Shown one piece after another: positions 30,253 to 39,142 of a stretch of 50,644 bases of DNA. A model generated the notes under the pieces. The model worked only from the letters and a program-made list of their open reading frames with translations, was not told the origin of the DNA and ran no database searches. Origin of the DNA: an uncultured Demequina sp. (GTDB taxonomy: Bacteria; Actinomycetota; Actinomycetes; Actinomycetales; Demequinaceae); NCBI GenBank assembly GCA_937925595.1, contig CALALQ010000258.1:1-50644 (forward strand). The letters are read 5' to 3'. Every line of letters starts with the position of its first letter. Positions within the stretch are counted from its first letter, which is position 1. The position numbers and the translations under genes are program-made.

Positions 30253-30951
30253 TTAGTTCGTGAAGGTGATGATCGGAGCGCCGGGCGGACGGAGGAGAGC
30301 GGTCTTGAAGTCCGTGACGGTCAACTCCTGTAGGCGCGCCTCGGTGAATTCCGTAGCGTCCGCGTCGAGATCCCAGACGCCAGCGGCCTCGCTCGCGTCG
30401 CGAACGTCGACGTAGAGCGTCCCTGCGCATAGCCACATGACGAGGTTGCCGTCTGACTGCTCGACAAACAGGAGGTGGTCGATCGAACAGCCGCCGTTCG
30501 CTCGAACTTTGTCCAACGTGCGGCCCTGCGTGACGCCCAGCGTGCGGATTCCGAAAGCCGTCCCGTCTTGGAGCGGCGCGTAGAGCTGGTGGCCGAAGTG
30601 GGCGTGGCCGTTGCGCAGAAGGTCGAACAGGACTTCGATTAGCTCCGTAGCGTCTGTCCCGTCCGGAGCCATCCGGGGAACGCACCTGCGGACGCTGCGG
30701 CGGCCGGACTTGTACGGCAACCGCTTGAAGAGCCGCTCCTCGCGGCCACATAGCTCGTGCGAGAAGCGCTTGAAGGTCGGTGGGTCCTGGTGCGCAATCC
30801 TCGACGCGAGTTCGACGAGGAGCATTACCTGCCGAGTGAACAGGAAGCTGCCGCTAGAGGCGTCCTCCGGCGCGGAGGTCGCGATTGTGTTCCACGCCGT
30901 CTCGAACTCGCCGCAGAGGTTGTCGAACAGCACCCGGGATGGGCCTCTCAT
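30253..30951 (-). CDS. Hypothetical cargo protein
   Basis: The 232-aa protein is not recognised. It has a helical N-terminal half (VMLLVELASRIAHQDPPTFKRFSHELCGR) and an internal LIEVLFDLLRNGHAHFGHQLYAPL. The R-N-G-H-x-H motif, on a helix, is of the kind seen in HEPN-like proteins, so an RNase-type or structural HEPN role is possible. The C-terminal third is beta-rich (FGIRTLGVTQG; NLVMWLCAGTLYVDV). The 190 bp on its left (30061-30252) hold nothing clear. Confidence 0.5.
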   Translation of the reverse strand: MRGPSRVLFDNLCGEFETAWNTIATSAPEDASSGSFLFTRQVMLLVELASRIAHQDPPTFKRFSHELCGREERLFKRLPYKSGRRSVRRCVPRMAPDGTDATELIEVLFDLLRNGHAHFGHQLYAPLQDGTAFGIRTLGVTQGRTLDKVRANGGCSIDHLLFVEQSDGNLVMWLCAGTLYVDVRDASEAAGVWDLDADATEFTEARLQELTVTDFKTALLRPPGAPIITFTN

Positions 30952-31113
30952 CGGCCCACCATCCAGCGTCGGCCGTCTCTCGTCAACTCGCCGGAGGATC
31001 CGGCGCAGCTAGAGCAACACGCGGACCGAGCGCGGCATCACCCGCTTCGGCCGGTCTAACCAGGACGATTGAGATCTCTTTGCGCCGCGGGCTTCCTCGA
31101 TGGGCTTAGGTGT

Positions 31114-31740
31114 ATGGGCCGCTCGGCGCCGTCATCCGAGGACTTCTTTGAGCAGCTAGCCCGAGCTTCATTGGGGCCGTCGCAACCTTGCTCGATCCCC
31201 GACGGAACTGCACTCCGAGCTGGTAGGCGAGGAGGACGCCTCACGTCGGTAGATCGGGAACCGGCGAGTTCCCAACGAGGGCGGAGAAGGCCGAGGTCTC
31301 GGTCGCTCGCACTTCTCGTCGGATCAGCGTGTCTGGCGATAGGTGCCGTCGTGTTCGTATCGGCCAGGGTTGAAGACCGTCCGTCGCCTGAGGCCTCGGT
31401 TGCCCAGCGCGATGTGGTCCCGACAGCGAAGCCGGGACTCAGCGACCTGCGGACTCCTGGGGCGCGCCCCAAGAGCACGAAACCGAGTCGCGTGAAGGGT
31501 GCAAGCCGGTCGCGTCCGCCCCATCGGAAGCGGTCGCGCAGTCGTGCGCGAAGCGAACGCAAGTCCGAGCGGCGGAAGCGTATGGCCGCCCGAGAAGGGG
31601 TCCCGTCGACGTCTGCGCCTGCTCCCAAGCAGGTTCGCGCCGCAAGCCCGGCGCCACCCGCGCCACAGCCGGCTCCGCCCCACGTGCCATCCCACGACTC
31701 GTCGGGCTCCCCCACGTGCGTGGAGTTCCCGCCGTGCTGA
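31114..31740 (+). CDS. Membrane protein with basic, proline-rich tail (secretion module)
   Basis: The 208-aa protein (start ATG 31114 chosen; 31069 also in frame) has one clear membrane span (SLALLVGSACLAIGAVVFV, about residues 68-87). A long Arg/Lys/Ser-rich segment and a Pro/Ala-rich end (PAPPAPQPAPPHVPSH) follow, finishing with two Cys (SPTCVEFPPC). It is the first gene of the rightward type IV secretion module, 30 bp before the pilin-like gene. The tail could reach into or through the cell wall. No family assigned. Confidence 0.5.
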   Translation: MGRSAPSSEDFFEQLARASLGPSQPCSIPDGTALRAGRRGGRLTSVDREPASSQRGRRRPRSRSLALLVGSACLAIGAVVFVSARVEDRPSPEASVAQRDVVPTAKPGLSDLRTPGARPKSTKPSRVKGASRSRPPHRKRSRSRARSERKSERRKRMAAREGVPSTSAPAPKQVRAASPAPPAPQPAPPHVPSHDSSGSPTCVEFPPC

Positions 31741-31769
31741 TCAAGTCTCTCTCGACCTGGAGGTCTGTG

Positions 31770-32090
31770 ATGTGGTCACTGTTCAAGGCACTGCGGGCAC
31801 CGCTCGCGGCAATGTTCGGAGCCGCGCTGAGCGTGGTTGCGCTGACGCAGATGGCAGCGCTGCGTGCCGCAGGCGTGAACGGGAAGGCTCCCGAGAACGC
31901 GGCCGCGATCACGACGTTCGTGTCGGTGATCACCGACAACGCGCTGTGGCTCATCGGCACGGTCGCGACCCTCGCCATTCTGCTGATCGGCGGGTTGTTC
32001 TTCTTCGGCCACTCCCGCGCCGCTGACTACGCGTCCAAGATCGCGATCGGCGCCGTGATCCTCGTCTCGGCCCCCGGCATCGCCGCCTGA
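31770..32090 (+). CDS. VirB2/TrbC-like pilin protein
   Basis: The 106-aa protein starts at ATG 31770 (GGAGG upstream). It has a charged start, a first hydrophobic helix (APLAAMFGAALSVVALTQMAAL), a linker, and a second long hydrophobic region (ALWLIGTVATLAILLIGGLFFFG) followed by ADYASKIAIGAVILVSAPGIAA. Size, two or three spans and position before a VirB6-like gene fit TrbC/VirB2-type conjugative pilin or channel proteins. It is 4 bp from the next gene. Confidence 0.65.
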   Translation: MWSLFKALRAPLAAMFGAALSVVALTQMAALRAAGVNGKAPENAAAITTFVSVITDNALWLIGTVATLAILLIGGLFFFGHSRAADYASKIAIGAVILVSAPGIAA

Positions 32091-32094
32091 CGTC

Positions 32095-33732
32095 GTGTCC
32101 GGCGGCCACGCCAGGGGACCGATCGCGCGATGCGCGATGCCCGCTCTGCTCGTCGCCGGCGGGCTGCTGCTGGTCGGCGCGGCTGTGCCGGCGAGCGCGG
32201 CCGCGGCGGACCTATTCCCCGTCGACGACTGGCTCGGCGACGGCATCAAGAAGGCGGGCGAAGTCGTCCTCGGGCCGTTGAAGGTCGGCGTCGAGGAGAT
32301 CGCCCGCCTGATCGCGACGGTAGTCGGCGCGATCGCCGACCTGCTCGTGCCGAAAAGTCTCGTGCGCGCGGGGCTCGACGGCGTGCGCTGGCTCGTTTCG
32401 CTGCCCCCGGTCGGCACGCCGGTCGACGCCCAGGGCGTCGTCACCACCGTTCGAATGCCGCACTTGCTCGAGCTGCGGGAGACGCTGACGTGGATCGGCA
32501 TCACGCTTCTACCGCTCGGTCTGGTGATCTCCGCGGGCCGCGCGTTCTTCGCTCCCACCGTTGATGGCGAAGGTCCGATCGAGCTCTTGCTGCGCGCCCT
32601 CGCGGCTGGCGCCGCGCTGCTCATCTACGACTGGGCGTGGGGCGTTCTGGTCCGGCTCGTGCGGCTGCTCACGGACGGACTGCTGTCCTTGCCGTGGGTC
32701 GAGGACGGCGTCGAGCGGATGCTCGAGACGCTGGTGATCGGTGGCGGCGCCGGCGCTGCCGCGGCGGCCGAGTTCGTGATCCCGCTGCTGGTCGCGATTG
32801 CCGGCAGCGCTCTGCTGGGCCTACTCCTGGTCCACGTCGGCCTCGAGGTCGTGACTGCGCTCGTCTATGCGCTCGGTGGCCTCGTGCTGGGGCTGTCCGG
32901 GACGCCGATCGGCCGGCGCCTGCTGTCGGGCTGGCTGATCGCGGTCACGGCCGTCGTGGTGCTTCCGCTCCTGTGGAGCGTCGTCTTCGTCACCGGGGCC
33001 GCCCTGATGCTCGACGCCGGACCGGCGGGCGGCTCGGGCTTCGGCGGATTCATCGCCCAGCTGTTCAACATCGCCGCGGCGCTCGCGGTGTTCTGGCTCG
33101 CGATCAAGCTGGCACTCGGCGTGTTCCGCCAGGCGAGTGGCGCCGTCAGCGGCATCGCCGGAGGACCGAGCGCAGCGGCCGGAGCGCGAGCGCTTCGCTC
33201 CGGCCCGGGCGCGCCGGGCGGACCGGGACGCGCAGCCGCGTTGGCGCGCAACGCCACCCCCGCCGGGCTCGCTCGCTTCTCTCAGAGCCTGCGAGGCGGA
33301 CTTCGCGCGGGAGCGGCAGCGGCCGCCTTCCCGGTGCGCCGCCCCGCGACCGCGGCTCGGGCCGCGGCGCACGGGGTCCGCCACCCAGTGCAGGCCACGA
33401 ACGAGGTCGCCGGTCGGCTTCGCGGTGCACTCGGGTCGCGTGGCATGGCCGGGGGACGTTCGTCTGCAGCTCGCCACCCACGGGCGTCGACCGGAGGATC
33501 GCCGCGCGCCGGTCGTTCCGGACGTGATCGCTCCACACCCGCAAACGGGCGCGACGAGCGGCACCGCGCGCGACGCGGATCCGCACGCAAAGTGCCCCCG
33601 CGCGGTGCGCAAGTCCGCACGTCGCGGCCAACGGCGAAGCCTCGTTCCGTGCGCATCGCCTCTGGCGCAGCCCCCTGGCTCGGGCGCGCGCGTCGATTCC
33701 GTGGCAAAGACACGCCGGGAGGCAAGTCGTGA
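32095..33732 (+). CDS. VirB6/TrbL-like polytopic membrane protein
   Basis: The 545-aa protein (GTG start) has a signal-like N-terminus (LLVAGGLLLVGAAVPASAAAA) and several strong spans between residues of about 120 and 350 (e.g. LTWIGITLLPLGLVISAG, FVIPLLVAIAGSALLGLLLVHVG, WLIAVTAVVVLPLLWSVVFV). A long Ala/Gly/Arg-rich hydrophilic C-terminus follows. This is the TrbL/VirB6 pattern of the inner-membrane channel. Membrane domain and tail length fit actinobacterial conjugation genes. It ends in a GTGA overlap with the PrgI-like gene. Confidence 0.72.
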   Translation: MSGGHARGPIARCAMPALLVAGGLLLVGAAVPASAAAADLFPVDDWLGDGIKKAGEVVLGPLKVGVEEIARLIATVVGAIADLLVPKSLVRAGLDGVRWLVSLPPVGTPVDAQGVVTTVRMPHLLELRETLTWIGITLLPLGLVISAGRAFFAPTVDGEGPIELLLRALAAGAALLIYDWAWGVLVRLVRLLTDGLLSLPWVEDGVERMLETLVIGGGAGAAAAAEFVIPLLVAIAGSALLGLLLVHVGLEVVTALVYALGGLVLGLSGTPIGRRLLSGWLIAVTAVVVLPLLWSVVFVTGAALMLDAGPAGGSGFGGFIAQLFNIAAALAVFWLAIKLALGVFRQASGAVSGIAGGPSAAAGARALRSGPGAPGGPGRAAALARNATPAGLARFSQSLRGGLRAGAAAAAFPVRRPATAARAAAHGVRHPVQATNEVAGRLRGALGSRGMAGGRSSAARHPRASTGGSPRAGRSGRDRSTPANGRDERHRARRGSARKVPPRGAQVRTSRPTAKPRSVRIASGAAPWLGRARRFRGKDTPGGKS

Positions 33733-34142
33733 CCGAGCAAGACGCCGAGCTGCGTCCGGCGTACCGCACCTTGAACGAACCCGCGCGGCTGCTCGGCATC
33801 TCGCTGACGGGCTGGATCGCGCTGCTCGTGGCCGGCGGTTGCGGCTACGCGTGGCTGCTCGTGTCGCCGCTCGGCTGGCGGGCGAACATCTCGGTGGCGG
33901 TCATCGCCCTCGGCACGCCGGCGGCGCTGCTTCTACTGCGCGAAGAGTCGACGGTAAGCCCGGGGCGGCTCTTGCTCGCCGTCGTCCGATGGCGCGCACG
34001 AGCTCCGCGTATCGTCGCCGTCACGAGCGAACGTCGCGTGCGGCGCGGAGCCGTGCGCCTTAGCGAGGCCGCGCCGGCCGCAGACCGCCGCGCGATCGAC
34101 GACTCACTGGCGTGGCCGGGTGAGCCGGAGACGATTCAATGA
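33729..34142 (+). CDS. PrgI/VirB3-like membrane protein
   Basis: The 137-aa protein has two adjacent spans (ISLTGWIALLVAGGCGYAWLL and ISVAVIALGTPAALLLL) after a short N-terminus (RPAYRTLNEPARLLG). This is typical of PrgI-family and VirB3 proteins that precede VirB4. The C-terminal 70 residues are cytoplasmic. GTG start at 33729 overlaps the previous stop, and its end overlaps the VirB4 start, so the three are co-translated. Confidence 0.75.
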   Translation: MTEQDAELRPAYRTLNEPARLLGISLTGWIALLVAGGCGYAWLLVSPLGWRANISVAVIALGTPAALLLLREESTVSPGRLLLAVVRWRARAPRIVAVTSERRVRRGAVRLSEAAPAADRRAIDDSLAWPGEPETIQ

Positions 34143-36781
34143 GCCGCGCTCGCACCCTCGCGGACGTGCTGCCGATCGCGGCCATCGAGCCCGACGGACT
34201 GGTGCTCACAACCGACGGAGCGTATGTGCGCCTATTGGAGTGCCACGAGGTGCTCCAAGCCCGCAGGGGCGGGCGCGGGAACCGGGAGACGCTGCGGGAC
34301 CGCCTCGGCGCGCTCGCCGCACGCCTTCCCTCCGGTCAAGGCCTCCAGGTGCTCGTCGAGGCTGAGCCGATCGATGCCGACGTCGCGCTCGCACGCGACT
34401 GGACCGAGATCGATCTCGCTACCGATGCCGAAGTAGGCGGCCGCCGGCAGGCGATGGAACGCCTCGGCTTCGCGCTCGAGCAGACGCTGCGGCGCAGCGC
34501 GCCGACCGTCCAGGGGGTCCGCCTGCGATGGACGATCGCGTCGCGTCACACGGCCAGGGAGCTGCGTCGAGCGCGCCGCGCCGTGCGGACGATCCCCGTA
34601 CGAGTCCACGAACGCGCCGCGGGCGAGTCGGCGCGCCTGGCCGACGCGCTCGCCGCGGATCTGACCGCGATGGGCTGCAGCGTCGTGTCGCTCGATGCCG
34701 AAGCAACACTCGACGCGCTCGCACGATCCGTCGGCTCCACGCGAGAACGAGCCGAAGCCGGGCTCGCGCGCGTGCTCACGACGGACGACCCGAACTCCGC
34801 GCTCGAACACCGCCACGCGGTGCTGCAAGCGATTTCGGGCGACGTCGACCTGCAAGTTGCACGCGATTGGATCGAGCGAACAACCGCGGGAGACCAAGAG
34901 ATCGAGGCCGTGCTGCACCTCTCTGGCTCGCCGGCCGAGACGAGCGTGTGGTGGCTGCTCGCGCTCTTGGAAGTGCCTCCGCCGTGGCGTCTCGCGGTTC
35001 ACATCACCGCGACCGATCGCGTCGCTCAGCGACGCCGATACCGGTTGCGTCACAAGCGTCTGTGGGCAGATCTGCGCCGCCGCGAGCGCGACGGGAAGCT
35101 GATCAGCGAGGAGGCGTACGAGCAGGAGCGCGAGGCGGCCGAGATCGACGCCGAGCTCCGAGTGTCTGGCGCCAGCGGCCTGTACGACGTGAGCGTCTAC
35201 CAGGCGATCCGCCGCCCAGCTGATGAGGCGGACGAACTCGCCGAGCTGGTCCGCGTGCTCGCTCGGGAGTTCGAGAGCTACACCGACGCGCGTCTCTATC
35301 CCGGCCGTTTTCTCGTCGAGGACTCGTGGGTCTCCACGCTGCCGCTTGCGACCGATCGACTCGGAGCGACGCGGCGCTTCGCCCAGCGCAACGTGGCCGA
35401 CTGCCTCCCGTTGTGGTCGACCAGCGCCTCGAGCCAAGCCGGCGTCCCGCTCGGGTACGCGATCCCCGGCAACACGCTGGAGCGGATCGACCTCTTCGAT
35501 CCGCGGTATCGGACTCACGTCGCGCTCGTGACCGGGGGATCGGGATCCGGCAAGACCGTGACCGTCAACGCGCTGTTGTCGCGGAACATCGCACGCGGCG
35601 CCACGGGCTACATCATCGACCGCTCCTCGAGCGAGGATCACGGCGGTTCCTCGCGACACGCCGGCCACTACGAGCAGCTGGCTGCGCTCGTGCCCGGGGC
35701 GAGCACCATCCACTATGGCGCCGGGGCGCGCGACGCGATCCTCTGCCCGTGGGACACGGCCGACCTCGCGGCGGTTCCCGCGAGCAAGGTCGAGTTCCTC
35801 GTCGCATTGCACACGCTGCTGATCGGCGATCCGTCGCCGAGCGGACCGGCGCTCGGCGGGCTCGAGCGGACGCTGCTCACGCGAGGCATCCAGGCCGTCT
35901 ACTCCCGTTGCGCCCGCACAGCTGAGCAGCCTCGCGAACGGCTGCTCTATGAGGAGCTCCGCCGGTTGGCCCGGGCGCAAGCGGCGGATGAAGTCGACGG
36001 CGACGCGAGCGTCGCGTCCGAGCTGCGCCGCCTCGCCGAGCGACTCCATCCCTACTTCGACGACGGGCCGGTCGCCTGGCTGGCAGACCGCGAGACGACG
36101 ATCGAGCCAGGGGCGCCGCTCGTGCTCTTCGACCTCGCGGGCCTGCCCGATGCTCTTGCCGGTCCGGTGATCCTGGCGCTCGTCGACTTCATCGACCGTG
36201 ATGTCGCCCGGCGCCGAGCACGGCATCTCGCCGGCGACGGCGGCGAGGCCGGTCCGTGGGCTGGTCGCACGTTCGTGGCGATCGACGAGGCCTGGAAGCC
36301 GTTGCTGACTCCGGCGGCCGGCGCGTGGCTCAACGAATGGGCGCGACGCACCCGCCACATTGCGTGCGCGCTGCTGGTCATCAGCCAGCACCTCGCCGAC
36401 TTCGCGAACGCGCAGGGGCGTGCGCTCCTGCGCAACTCGGTGCTCCGGCTCGTCTTCCACACGGCGTACGACGAGCTCGTAGAAGCCCGCGAAGCGCTCG
36501 GCTACGAGGACGAGGACCTCGACGAGATCGCGAGCCTGGACACTCGCAAGGGCGAGTACTCGACCTGTCTGCTCGATTCCGAGGCGCACGGCCGAGCCAC
36601 GGTGCGGATCTACCTGTCCGACATCGAATACTGGGCCTGCAGCGCCGACCCCGACCGCGATCAACCGATCCGGGAGCTCGCGTTGGCCGAAGCCGCCGGA
36701 GACGCCTGGGGCGCGATGCGACTGCTCTGTGATCCCGCGTGGCATCAACGCAGGGCGGAAGAGCTGGAAGCCGCCGCATGA
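34139..36781 (+). CDS. virB4: VirB4-type conjugation ATPase
   Basis: The 880-aa ATPase has the N-terminal VirB4 region and a C-terminal motor. Walker A (ALVTGGSGSGKTVTVNALL) is near residues 461-478, Walker B (RTFVAIDEAWKPLL) near residues 710-723, and the conserved ALLVISQHLADF follows near 742-753. It powers substrate transfer and pilus assembly. It begins in an ATGA overlap with PrgI and ends in an ATGA overlap with the wall hydrolase gene. Length is near the usual 800-900 residues. Confidence 0.92.
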   Translation: MSRARTLADVLPIAAIEPDGLVLTTDGAYVRLLECHEVLQARRGGRGNRETLRDRLGALAARLPSGQGLQVLVEAEPIDADVALARDWTEIDLATDAEVGGRRQAMERLGFALEQTLRRSAPTVQGVRLRWTIASRHTARELRRARRAVRTIPVRVHERAAGESARLADALAADLTAMGCSVVSLDAEATLDALARSVGSTRERAEAGLARVLTTDDPNSALEHRHAVLQAISGDVDLQVARDWIERTTAGDQEIEAVLHLSGSPAETSVWWLLALLEVPPPWRLAVHITATDRVAQRRRYRLRHKRLWADLRRRERDGKLISEEAYEQEREAAEIDAELRVSGASGLYDVSVYQAIRRPADEADELAELVRVLAREFESYTDARLYPGRFLVEDSWVSTLPLATDRLGATRRFAQRNVADCLPLWSTSASSQAGVPLGYAIPGNTLERIDLFDPRYRTHVALVTGGSGSGKTVTVNALLSRNIARGATGYIIDRSSSEDHGGSSRHAGHYEQLAALVPGASTIHYGAGARDAILCPWDTADLAAVPASKVEFLVALHTLLIGDPSPSGPALGGLERTLLTRGIQAVYSRCARTAEQPRERLLYEELRRLARAQAADEVDGDASVASELRRLAERLHPYFDDGPVAWLADRETTIEPGAPLVLFDLAGLPDALAGPVILALVDFIDRDVARRRARHLAGDGGEAGPWAGRTFVAIDEAWKPLLTPAAGAWLNEWARRTRHIACALLVISQHLADFANAQGRALLRNSVLRLVFHTAYDELVEAREALGYEDEDLDEIASLDTRKGEYSTCLLDSEAHGRATVRIYLSDIEYWACSADPDRDQPIRELALAEAAGDAWGAMRLLCDPAWHQRRAEELEAAA

Positions 36782-37881
36782 GCGACGCGCGGAGCGAGCA
36801 CAGCGGACGCGCCGTCTGGCCGTGGCTTGTCGCCGCGCCGTTCGCCGCGGTCCTGGCGATCGTGCTCGGGATCCTGCTGCTCCTCGCCGGGGCCGTTCAG
36901 CAGTGCGGATCCGACAGCGGCACGAGATCCGCTGACGTGAGCGGCACGGGCGCGCTCGGTGGCGTCGCCGGTACAGGGATCACGCGATCGCAGATCGAGG
37001 GCGTGCGCCGCGGAAGCCCCTACGCGGGCGCGCGCGTCACGCCCGGCGAGTACCTCGCCACCAGCTACGGGCCGCCCTGGGGAGGCATTCAAGGTGCCGG
37101 AGTCGCAACCAGCGGTGGACTTCGGATCAACGGCGGATCACCGCGCTGGTACCAGGTCGCGGTCGATCCGCAGCTGATCAGCCACGGCACGCTCGTCTAT
37201 CTGTGGCCCAACCCATTCGCGTGGTCGGGCCCATTTCTCGCCGCGGACACCGGCGGAGCGATTCGAGGCCGGCGCATCGACTTCTACGACTGGCGCGGCC
37301 GCGTCGCGCAGTACCGCTGGGGACATCGGCACACGACCGCGAGCGAGGTGCCGCAACAACCCGGTGCGCCCGTCGAGGCGACATCGTCGTGCGAGCTCGA
37401 CGGCGACGCGTCCGACTCGACCCTCGCTCTCCCCGGCGTGAAGGGGCGCGTGACGATCGCGCCGCTCGCGAACGCGCCCGGCACACCGGTTCGTTCAGAG
37501 CTGCTCGGCTTCCTCGAGCGCGTCGCAGGGATCGCCGGTCGCGGGCTCGTCCTCACCACCGGGACCAACCATGGCGAGCGCACGAGCTCGGGCCGGATCT
37601 CCGACCACGTCCTCGGCCTCGCCGGCGACTTCGGCTCCGTCGCCAACGAGTTTCCGCTCGGCGGTGGATTCGGCACCAGGCTCGCGGCGGCCGGGTTACG
37701 GGCGGCGGGCGTCCCTGAGGCGGAGGCGTGGCGCCTCGCGACGGCCGGCGGGGGCCACGACGTCTGTCACGACGGCTGGCGCATCCAGGTCATCTGGCGC
37801 ACGGGCGGCCACTTCGACCACGTCCACATCGGCCTCCGGCGCGGCTGCGGCTTCGCCGGCGTGCGGACCTTCCAGATCTGA
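36778..37881 (+). CDS. Two-domain cell-wall hydrolase (3D-like + peptidase M15-like)
   Basis: The 367-aa protein has an N-terminal anchor (WPWLVAAPFAAVLAIVLGILLLLAG, about residues 14-38). A 3D/RlpA-like double-psi domain (YLATSYGPPWGG..., VAVDPQLISHGTLVYL, FLAADTGGAIRGRRIDFYD) spans about residues 85-180. The C-terminal part (GRISDHVLGLAGDFGS ... GGHFDHVHIGL) has the His-Asp and H-x-H pattern of M15-type zinc peptidases. As the VirB1-like factor, it would open the cell wall for the secretion channel. Start ATG 36778 overlaps the VirB4 stop; TGATG couples it to the next gene. Confidence 0.72.
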   Translation: MSDARSEHSGRAVWPWLVAAPFAAVLAIVLGILLLLAGAVQQCGSDSGTRSADVSGTGALGGVAGTGITRSQIEGVRRGSPYAGARVTPGEYLATSYGPPWGGIQGAGVATSGGLRINGGSPRWYQVAVDPQLISHGTLVYLWPNPFAWSGPFLAADTGGAIRGRRIDFYDWRGRVAQYRWGHRHTTASEVPQQPGAPVEATSSCELDGDASDSTLALPGVKGRVTIAPLANAPGTPVRSELLGFLERVAGIAGRGLVLTTGTNHGERTSSGRISDHVLGLAGDFGSVANEFPLGGGFGTRLAAAGLRAAGVPEAEAWRLATAGGGHDVCHDGWRIQVIWRTGGHFDHVHIGLRRGCGFAGVRTFQI

Positions 37882-38378
37882 TGCACCGCCGACTGTTGAA
37901 CCCTCTCCTCGTCGTGGCGCTCCTCGTGGGAGCGGCTGGAATCGGTCCCGACGTTCCGAGACAGAGCGACTCACGCCCGCGTGAGGACGCACACGGCGGA
38001 GCGGTCCGAACCGCGTCGGTGTACGCCCTCGTGGCCCGCAACCGGACCGCGGGCAACCGCCTGACGGCATGGCGATGCGAAATCGCCCTTGCGTCCCCCG
38101 CCTACCGGCGCGAGCTCCGGCGGGCGCGACCGTCGCGGGCCGACCTGATCACGCTGCGTCTCGATCACGCGTCGGCCAGCGCACAGGTGGTGGGTGCGAG
38201 GCCTGATCCGTCGCGGACGTTGCCTCGGGCGCGCGTCGTTGTGACCCTGCGAGAGCGCATCGTCACGCGAGACGAGCAGCTGACCTCCGAGACCGTCAAC
38301 GAGGTCTTGCTCAACCACCACCGAGGGATCTGGCTGGTGACGCGCTGGACGCTCTCAGCCGACGGGAGAGCCCGATGA
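37881..38378 (+). CDS. Secreted or anchored accessory protein of the conjugation module
   Basis: The 165-aa protein begins with RRLLNPLLVVALLVGAAGIG, a signal or anchor. Its mature part (YALVARNRTAGNRLTAWRCEIALASPAYRREL..., RIVTRDEQLTSETVNEVLLNHHRGIWLVTRWTL) recalls an NTF2/TcpC-like fold with a strand-helix pattern, as in small conjugation accessory proteins. It has translational coupling with both neighbours. Its role is inferred from context. Confidence 0.55.
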   Translation: MHRRLLNPLLVVALLVGAAGIGPDVPRQSDSRPREDAHGGAVRTASVYALVARNRTAGNRLTAWRCEIALASPAYRRELRRARPSRADLITLRLDHASASAQVVGARPDPSRTLPRARVVVTLRERIVTRDEQLTSETVNEVLLNHHRGIWLVTRWTLSADGRAR

Positions 38379-38863
38379 TCGGTGCGACGCGTATCGCGGT
38401 TGCCGGCCTGCTGGCGTCGGGAGTGCTAGCCGCGATCGGCGCATTCGCAGGGTGGAACGTGATTGCAGTCGACCCGCCGCACGATGCGCTTCCTGCAGAC
38501 GTCGTGACCTTCGTCGCGTTGCTGCGTCACAACCTCGTGGTCACGCTGTGGCCGCTGGCGCTCGTCGTCCTGGGTTGGGCGGCGATTCCGGTGATCCGCC
38601 GCGTCGGCGACGCGCTCGTTGCTGGCCAGGTGATGCTGCACGGAGCTGTCGTCGGCAGCGCGCTCGTCCAGCAGCCGGCGATCTGGCGCTTCCTGCCCCA
38701 CTTACCGTTCGAGTTCGCCGCTCTCGTGCTTCCCGCAGCGGCGTGGATTGTCGCGCGCCAGGCCGCGACCGTGAGCTTCGCGCGGGCACTTGCCGTCGCA
38801 CTCGCCGTGGTCGCGCTTCTTGTGATCGCTGCGCTGATCGAGACCTACGGGACGCCGGTGTGA
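38375..38863 (+). CDS. Polytopic membrane protein (about four spans)
   Basis: The 162-aa protein has about four hydrophobic helices: IAVAGLLASGVLAAIGAFAG, NLVVTLWPLALVVLGWAAI, FEFAALVLPAAAWIVA and ALAVALAVVALLVIAALIE. Loops are short, with a conserved-looking RHN pair. The family is unknown. It ends the secretion operon in this window (ATGA start overlap with the previous gene). Confidence 0.6.
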   Translation: MIGATRIAVAGLLASGVLAAIGAFAGWNVIAVDPPHDALPADVVTFVALLRHNLVVTLWPLALVVLGWAAIPVIRRVGDALVAGQVMLHGAVVGSALVQQPAIWRFLPHLPFEFAALVLPAAAWIVARQAATVSFARALAVALAVVALLVIAALIETYGTPV

Positions 38864-39142
38864 CCGAGCCAGGGATCTACGTGAGGTCTCGACTCTGGAT
38901 GCCGCTGCCAGGGCCCGACGGACGAGCCGCCGCAGGACGAGGTGATCTCGGGCGCGGCTGGTCCCCTTGTGTTCCGCCTTCAAGCATGGCCGCTCGCGGT
39001 CCGGCTGCAACCCGCACACGTGGGGTTCCCCTCCCTGCCGGTCGGTTCCGCCGGCCGCTCATGGAGCGGCCGAACTCGGCTCTCACAAACAAGGGGACCA
39101 GCACAGAGCCCGGTCCCGCAACGCCCCTCAAGGAGGCAAGTC
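38864..39142. other. Intergenic region upstream of ssb with inverted repeats
   Basis: A gene-free 279 bp. A 14-bp inverted repeat (GCTGGTCCCCTTGT at 38957-38970, complement at 39089-39102) brackets a 9-bp GC hairpin with a three-base loop (39052-39072). These may be regulatory for the ssb promoter. An ORF starting GTG at 38860 runs through but overlaps ssb in another frame and is not convincing. Confidence 0.4.

Noticed and set aside
34232..36748. Minus-strand 838-aa ORF
   Set aside because: It is the antisense shadow of VirB4.
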